From NCBI GenBank assembly GCA_013698495.1, contig JACCUV010000342.1, forward strand, positions 1 through 10,298: DNA of 10,298 bases. The letters are read 5' to 3'. The translations under genes and the position numbers were made by a program. Shown here piece by piece: positions 6,542 to 10,298 of the stretch (its first letter is position 1; the number at the start of each line of letters is the position of its first letter). Origin of the DNA: Chloroflexia bacterium. Lineage in GTDB: Bacteria; Chloroflexota; Chloroflexia; Thermomicrobiales; UBA6265. A model generated the notes under the pieces. That model was not told the DNA's origin and did not search any database. It was given only the letters and a program-made list of their open reading frames with translations.

Positions 6542-6562
6542 GGTAGTCAACGATTGACTACC
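6542..6562. promoter_or_regulatory. Perfect 21-bp dyad in the moaA leader (candidate operator or hairpin)
   Basis: GGTAGTCAA (6542-6550) and TTGACTACC (6554-6562) are perfect 9-bp complements around CGA. The site falls a few bases after the predicted transcription start and 36 bp before the moaA ATG. It could be an operator for a dimeric repressor or a hairpin at the 5' end of the mRNA. No T-run follows, so it is not a good terminator for the ligase gene. Confidence 0.6.
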
Positions 6563-6598
6563 CACACCGCTTCGACGCTGCCGGACAAGGACGAATCC

Positions 6599-7624
6599 AT
6601 GGACACCGCCGTTCGATTGATTACCGATCCAGTCGCCGCCAAAGGCGTGCGCGACCAATTCGGGCGTCGCATGAATTACCTTCGCATCTCGCTGACCGAT
6701 CGCTGCAATTTCCGATGTCTCTATTGCATGCCCGCGATCGGCATGAAGTTTCAACCGCGAGAAGAGATGCTCACCGACGAGGAACTGATTCGAACCGTGG
6801 GCCTGTGCGCCCAACTTGGCTTCACCAAACTCCGCCTCACGGGCGGCGAGCCGACGATTCGACCTCACCTCGTTGACCTGATCCGGAAAATGAAATCGTT
6901 TCCTGGCATCAAGGAACTATCGATGACGACCAACGCGTTGCTGCTTGGCCGAATTGCCGCCGATCTCAAGCACGCCGGTCTCGATCGGGTCAATGTCAGC
7001 ATCGACACCCTCGATCCCGTCAAGTTCAAGTCGATGACCCGCGGTGGTCGATTCGATCTGGTCTGGCAAGGGATCGAGGCGGCTGAAACGGTTGGGTTGA
7101 CCCCGATCAAACTCAACTCGGTCGTGGTTCGCGACCAAAACGATCGCGATGTCGCGGACATGGCCCGGCTCACGATCGACCGGCCGTGGCAAGTGCGATT
7201 CCTCGAGATCATGCCGATGGAGGGTGTTGGCATCGTCTACGACGAAGGACTCGTCACCTCCGTCGAAACGCAGGCCCGGCTGGAAGACGAGTTTGGCCCA
7301 CTTGAGGAGGTGGATGCCGACCCCTCGGACCCAGCCCGCACCTGGCGAATTCCGGGGTCCAAAGGCACAATCGGATTTATCTCGCCGATCTCCGAACCGT
7401 TTTGCGAGTCGTGCAATCGGGTCCGCCTGACGTCTGATGGCAATCTCCGACTCTGTCTCCTGCGTCCCGATGAGGTGAACTTGCGAGACATGATGCGGGC
7501 CGGTGCTACAGATGACGACATGCTCCAGCGGATTCGCGGTGGCGTCTGGTACAAGCCATGGGGTCATCGCGTGGCAGAAGGCGATGTCCACACCATTCGC
7601 GGGATGTCCCAAATCGGGGGATAG
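6599..7624 (+). CDS. moaA: GTP 3',8-cyclase, radical SAM enzyme MoaA
   Basis: MoaA converts GTP to 3',8-cyclo-7,8-dihydro-GTP, the first step of molybdenum cofactor synthesis, in the cytoplasm together with MoaC. In the 341-residue product the radical-SAM cluster motif is C36-x3-C40-x2-C43 (DRCNFRCLYC), the SAM-binding GGEPT is at 82-86, the C-terminal GTP-side cluster is C269-x2-C272-x13-C286, and the chain ends in the characteristic Gly-Gly (340-341) needed for activity. All key residues are intact. ATG 6599 is chosen because AAGGA (6587-6591) lies 7 nt upstream; an in-frame TTG at 6554 would add 15 residues but falls inside the dyad and has no ribosome binding site. No moaC, moeA or molybdoenzyme gene is in the window, so the rest of the pathway is elsewhere. 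Confidence 0.96.
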   Translation: MDTAVRLITDPVAAKGVRDQFGRRMNYLRISLTDRCNFRCLYCMPAIGMKFQPREEMLTDEELIRTVGLCAQLGFTKLRLTGGEPTIRPHLVDLIRKMKSFPGIKELSMTTNALLLGRIAADLKHAGLDRVNVSIDTLDPVKFKSMTRGGRFDLVWQGIEAAETVGLTPIKLNSVVVRDQNDRDVADMARLTIDRPWQVRFLEIMPMEGVGIVYDEGLVTSVETQARLEDEFGPLEEVDADPSDPARTWRIPGSKGTIGFISPISEPFCESCNRVRLTSDGNLRLCLLRPDEVNLRDMMRAGATDDDMLQRIRGGVWYKPWGHRVAEGDVHTIRGMSQIGG

Positions 7625-7664
7625 AGCACTTCCCGTTGTGGCATCGTGAAGGAGCACCGCAACC

Positions 7665-8648
7665 GTGCCAGGTCGTCCACCGCTATCCCGTGTGCTGATC
7701 GCCGTCGGCGACTCGGGCCAATTCGAAACGTCCAACCTCATCGCCCAATTCCCGGAAATCGAGTTTGTCCACGTCGAACCGGACGATGCGGCGTCGAACA
7801 TCGCCGACGTCGACGCCATCCTGATCTGGGGGTTTTCATCCGGCGAAATGCTGGACAAGGCCATTCGGCTGAAGTGGATCCAGACACTTGGCGCCGGCGT
7901 CGAACGGATGCTCGACGATGGGTTTGCCGATCGCGGGATCATGCTGACCAATGGCAGCGGCGTGATGGCCCCAAACATGGCCGAACACGTCGCCAGCATG
8001 ATGCTCGCCTTCGCTCGCGGACTCCCGACAGTCCTCGACGCCCAGCGTGAGCATCGCTGGAAGAGCGGGGTCGGGATCGAAACCGTGTTCGAACTGGGTG
8101 GCCAAACTGTTGTCCTTGTCGGACTCGGCGACATTGCCCTGGAGACGGCCGCCCGGCTCAAGGCGTTCGGCATGCGGGTGATCGGTGTCCGGCGCACGCC
8201 CCCGGCCGATCGCCAGGGTACAGCAGTGGACAAGGTAGTCTCAATAACGGATCTGGACACTGTGTTGGGTGAAGCAGACCATGTCGTCAGCAGCCTTCCG
8301 CACACGTCTGAAACGGTCGGACTGTTCGACCAGGCGCGGTTCAGCAGGTTCAAGGATGGCGCCCATTTCTACAATGTCGGTCGCGGTACGAGCGTTGTCC
8401 AGCCGGATCTGGTCGCCGCTCTGACTTCCGGCAAGCTTGCCGGGGCAGGTCTCGATGTCGCTACACCGGAACCCCTGCCCGAGGACGATCCATTGTGGGA
8501 CGCGCCAAATGTGATCCTCACCGGTCACACCGCGGGCGCCACGCCCAGATTTCACGAGCGCGCTCTGGCCCTCTTCACCGAAAACGTCCGGCGCTACCAG
8601 GCCGGCGAAGACCTGCTCAACGTTGTGGATGTCGAGCGCGGGTATTAG
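7665..8648 (+). CDS. D-isomer-specific 2-hydroxyacid dehydrogenase, NAD(P)-dependent
   Basis: These enzymes reduce 2-oxoacids to D-2-hydroxyacids or the reverse. The 327-residue product has the usual split catalytic domain around a Rossmann fold: the dinucleotide loop is GLGDIA (153-158; Ala replaces the usual last Gly), and the catalytic set is Arg240 (NVGRGT), Glu269 (PEPLP) and His288 (TGHTAG). The segment LPHTSET (211-217) and DPLW (275-278) are also typical. Closest in style are glyoxylate/hydroxypyruvate reductase or phosphoglycerate dehydrogenase-like proteins; there is no C-terminal ACT domain, so serine-pathway SerA is less likely. The start is GTG 7665 with AAGGAG at 7649-7654, 10-nt spacer. 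It lies 40 nt after moaA and may be cotranscribed, though no functional link to MoaA is evident. The substrate cannot be read from the sequence. Confidence 0.9.
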   Translation: MPGRPPLSRVLIAVGDSGQFETSNLIAQFPEIEFVHVEPDDAASNIADVDAILIWGFSSGEMLDKAIRLKWIQTLGAGVERMLDDGFADRGIMLTNGSGVMAPNMAEHVASMMLAFARGLPTVLDAQREHRWKSGVGIETVFELGGQTVVLVGLGDIALETAARLKAFGMRVIGVRRTPPADRQGTAVDKVVSITDLDTVLGEADHVVSSLPHTSETVGLFDQARFSRFKDGAHFYNVGRGTSVVQPDLVAALTSGKLAGAGLDVATPEPLPEDDPLWDAPNVILTGHTAGATPRFHERALALFTENVRRYQAGEDLLNVVDVERGY

Positions 8649-8659
8649 CGCAATCCACA
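8624..8659. other. Stem-loop over the convergent dehydrogenase/galactokinase ends
   Basis: TGTGGAT (8624-8630) pairs perfectly with ATCCACA (8653-8659); a shorter GCGC (8636-8639)/GCGC (8648-8651) pair lies inside. The structure spans the dehydrogenase stop codon and most of the 22-nt gap before the galactokinase stop. There is no T-run, so it is at best a factor-assisted or bidirectional termination aid. Confidence 0.3.
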
Positions 8660-8670
8660 CCGGCTGGTTG

Positions 8671-9876
8671 TCATTCCAACGTCTCCTTCCGTGCGCCGGG
8701 ACCAAAACTACACGCCTGCAGCCGCTCGCCATCGAGGTGCGAAGGATGGCTCTGGAAAAATCCCCGACTCAGGATGTCGCGCGCCTCAGTGAGCGCCTCC
8801 CGATCGATCAGCGCCAGGGCCGGACCGCCCTCCCCGCCGCCCATCATCCGCGCTCCAGCCACGCCCTCGATCGCAAGCAGCTCCGCAACGAGCGCCTCCA
8901 CATCCGGGTGGCTGATTTCATACAGCTCGTTGGAGGATCGCCCCGACTCTGTCATCAGTTGCCCGAACCGGTCCCAATTCGACGCATTCACGGCCTTGAG
9001 TCCAATTCGCACCCGTTCGACTTCGGTGACGACATGCTCGACCCGCGAGACATGGACCGGAATCAGCCGATTTGCCAGGGCAGACCTGACGCTTGCCCAG
9101 ACATCCTGCGCGAGCTCACCCAGCGACTGAAGGTCGGGAAGAGCCAGGGACCGAATCGTGTTCAACGCCTCCTGCGACTCGGCAACCCGTGTGGAATACG
9201 ACGATTGACCGAGCGCATGCGTAACCCCGGAATCGGCCACAGCAAACACGAAGTTGCCGAGGTCCGGCGCGATTGACGAGAAGCTGGCGTCGCGTCCGTC
9301 AAACAGGATCACGCCACCCGCGACCGCCACCGATTGATCCATGGCGCCAACCGGGCTCCCGCAGCGATGTTCGGCATCGCGGGCGACCGCAACCAGCGCG
9401 GGCGGTTCGAGTTCGGTGGTGGAGAGGGTCATCGCCAGCGCCACGCAGAGGGCCGCCGATGAACTCATGCCAAAGCCCAGCGGCACATCGCCGGCAACGG
9501 ATAGTTGCAGACCGGAATTGACGGGATGCTCCCGTGCGAGCAGCGAGGCGAGTACACCGCGCACATAGTGATTCGGTCCAACGGCGCCATCGCGATGACG
9601 CCAGTCGCGGCAGGCCCCGATGTCGATGCTGACGACCTTCTCGGACAGATCGGCCGCGGTGAACTGGATCGAGTCGTCGCCCGCATCGTGTCCCGCTACT
9701 ACCGCCACCACGCGGTCGATCGCCCCGGCCAGGACCAGCCCGCCGTTGTAGTCAACGTGATTGCCGAGGAGTTCGAGGCGCCCGGGCGCCTCGACAATCG
9801 ATGCAGGTCGCCAGCTGCTGCCGAAGCTGCGTCGACCGTGGGCAATCGCGCGTTGCCGTGGCGCAGTCGCTGGCAT
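8671..9876 (-). CDS. Galactokinase-family GHMP kinase (variant sugar-binding motif)
   Basis: The 401-residue protein has all three GHMP-kinase motifs in galactokinase style: sugar-binding GRLELLGNHVDYNGG (32-46), the phosphate loop PLGFGMSSSAAL (132-143), and GARMMGGGEGG (341-351) near the C-terminus. The catalytic Asp180 is in GAMDQ. The stretch VEHVVTEVERV...FGQLMTESGRSSNELYEIS (279-322) also follows galactokinase. Family members phosphorylate galactose or a related sugar at C1 with ATP. The usual GEHxDYN is GNHxDYN here, so the sugar-contacting Glu is replaced by Asn39; this may mean a different or relaxed sugar specificity, though such variants occur in several phyla. No galT, galE or transporter is beside it. 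It starts 6 nt after the PIG-L deacetylase stop, so the two are likely one operon. The upstream ribosome binding site is weak, which fits coupling. Confidence 0.85.
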   Translation of the reverse strand: MPATAPRQRAIAHGRRSFGSSWRPASIVEAPGRLELLGNHVDYNGGLVLAGAIDRVVAVVAGHDAGDDSIQFTAADLSEKVVSIDIGACRDWRHRDGAVGPNHYVRGVLASLLAREHPVNSGLQLSVAGDVPLGFGMSSSAALCVALAMTLSTTELEPPALVAVARDAEHRCGSPVGAMDQSVAVAGGVILFDGRDASFSSIAPDLGNFVFAVADSGVTHALGQSSYSTRVAESQEALNTIRSLALPDLQSLGELAQDVWASVRSALANRLIPVHVSRVEHVVTEVERVRIGLKAVNASNWDRFGQLMTESGRSSNELYEISHPDVEALVAELLAIEGVAGARMMGGGEGGPALALIDREALTEARDILSRGFFQSHPSHLDGERLQACSFGPGARKETLE

Positions 9877-9882
9877 CTTCGA

Positions 9883-10298
9883 TCAGGTCCGCATTTTGGT
9901 GACCTTGAAGGCTTCCGCAAGCTCGAATGGCTGGTCCTTGGCCAACTCGGTGGAGAAGCCCCGGAGCCGGTCGGCCATACCTTCCCCGTCACCGACCTGC
10001 GTCTTGTGCGCCTTGAGGGCATGAATCTTGTCTTCGAAGGTGTCGGTGATGTCGATGTGGATGTCTGGCGACTCCGTGCCGAAGTACCAGATTTCGGCTG
10101 TCCTGTGCGGTTCGAGACCGGACGCCAGATGATCTGGAAAGCACAAGTGGTCGCGGGCGGTTGGATACACCGCATCGTGGGTGGCGGTTCCGACCGCCCG
10201 GTGATCGGGATGCAACGCGTAGGGACGGAACGGATCGTGGGTGACGATCACATCCGGTCGATGCGTTCGGATCATCTTCGTGATCCGTTCGCGCAGGG
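9883..10298 (-). CDS. PIG-L/LmbE-family deacetylase, C-terminal part (cut by right edge)
   Basis: The open frame runs off the right edge; 137 complete residues plus a partial codon are visible, with the internal Met at 10275-10273 not being the true start. The visible part begins LRERITKMIRTHRPDVIVTHDPF and carries the zinc-binding HPDH (in YALHPDHRAVG), then AEIWYFGTESPD and the ITDTFEDKIHALKAHKTQ helix, all typical of PIG-L proteins. The first zinc motif (HPDDE-like) would lie outside the window. Family members remove the N-acetyl group from GlcNAc-containing molecules, for example in mycothiol, bacillithiol or glycolipid synthesis; which one this is cannot be told. Its stop is 6 nt before the galactokinase-family gene, suggesting a shared transcript and possibly a shared amino-sugar or glycoconjugate route. 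Confidence 0.88.
   Translation of the reverse strand, partial: LRERITKMIRTHRPDVIVTHDPFRPYALHPDHRAVGTATHDAVYPTARDHLCFPDHLASGLEPHRTAEIWYFGTESPDIHIDITDTFEDKIHALKAHKTQVGDGEGMADRLRGFSTELAKDQPFELAEAFKVTKMRT

Noticed and set aside
6542..6562. Dyad as a rho-independent terminator of the Mur ligase gene
   Set aside because: No T-run follows on the plus strand, and it falls downstream of a plausible moaA promoter.
6554..6598. TTG start for moaA giving 15 extra residues
   Set aside because: It lies within the 21-bp dyad and lacks a ribosome binding site; ATG 6599 has AAGGA at 7 nt.
6480..6598. Molybdenum cofactor riboswitch upstream of moaA
   Set aside because: The predicted leader is only about 60 nt with one simple hairpin, too small and without the multi-helix layout of that riboswitch.
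6917..8353. 478-codon open frame antisense to moaA and the dehydrogenase
   Set aside because: It is serine/arginine/proline-rich without domains and lies opposite two well-supported genes; it is a shadow of GC-rich codon use.
9699..10175. 158-codon minus-strand frame overlapping the PIG-L and galactokinase genes
   Set aside because: It is an arginine/serine/threonine-rich alternative frame of two genes with clear motifs.

Overview
The window looks like chromosomal DNA of a GC-rich bacterium (roughly 60 percent G+C by eye) that uses GTG as well as ATG starts. The gene styles fit a Chloroflexota member, possibly of the Thermomicrobia type: a CphA-like Mur ligase without ATP-grasp, a short thioredoxin-like ferredoxin, and a GNHxDYN-type galactokinase. 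That assignment is inference. There is no rRNA, tRNA, CRISPR array, insertion sequence or phage gene.

Left part, minus strand (1-3394), reading right to left: parB (chromosome partitioning), an 88-nt gap holding a strong nested stem-loop, prfB (release factor 2, read through a programmed +1 frameshift), an exported gluzincin-type metalloprotease whose GTG start overlaps the prfB stop, and the start of a small [2Fe-2S] thioredoxin-like ferredoxin cut by the left edge. The ferredoxin start and the first 56 codons of prfB are easily missed: one is a fragment at the edge, the other lies upstream of the frameshift.

A 417-nt divergent intergenic region (3395-3811) separates parB from the plus-strand genes. 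It holds a small palindrome near parB, a folded element with the look of a dispersed repeat, a possible -10 box, a perfect Shine-Dalgarno and two overlapping tiny ORFs that lead directly into the next gene.

Middle part, plus strand (3812-8648): a CPBP-family intramembrane protease, a Mur ligase resembling cyanophycin synthetase without its ATP-grasp domain, moaA (molybdenum cofactor synthesis) with a plausible promoter followed by a perfect 21-bp dyad, and a D-2-hydroxyacid dehydrogenase. These four point the same way but do not form one obvious pathway.

Right part, minus strand (8671-10298): a galactokinase-family GHMP kinase 6 nt downstream of a PIG-L/LmbE deacetylase whose N-terminus is beyond the right edge. 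This pair is probably an operon in sugar or glycoconjugate metabolism and converges on the dehydrogenase gene.

Most of the window is housekeeping. The items most worth following are the ATP-grasp-less CphA-like ligase, the tiny-ORF relay in front of the CPBP protease, the prfB frameshift with its upstream stem-loop, and the dyad at the moaA start region. I do not see a clearly new multi-gene system.
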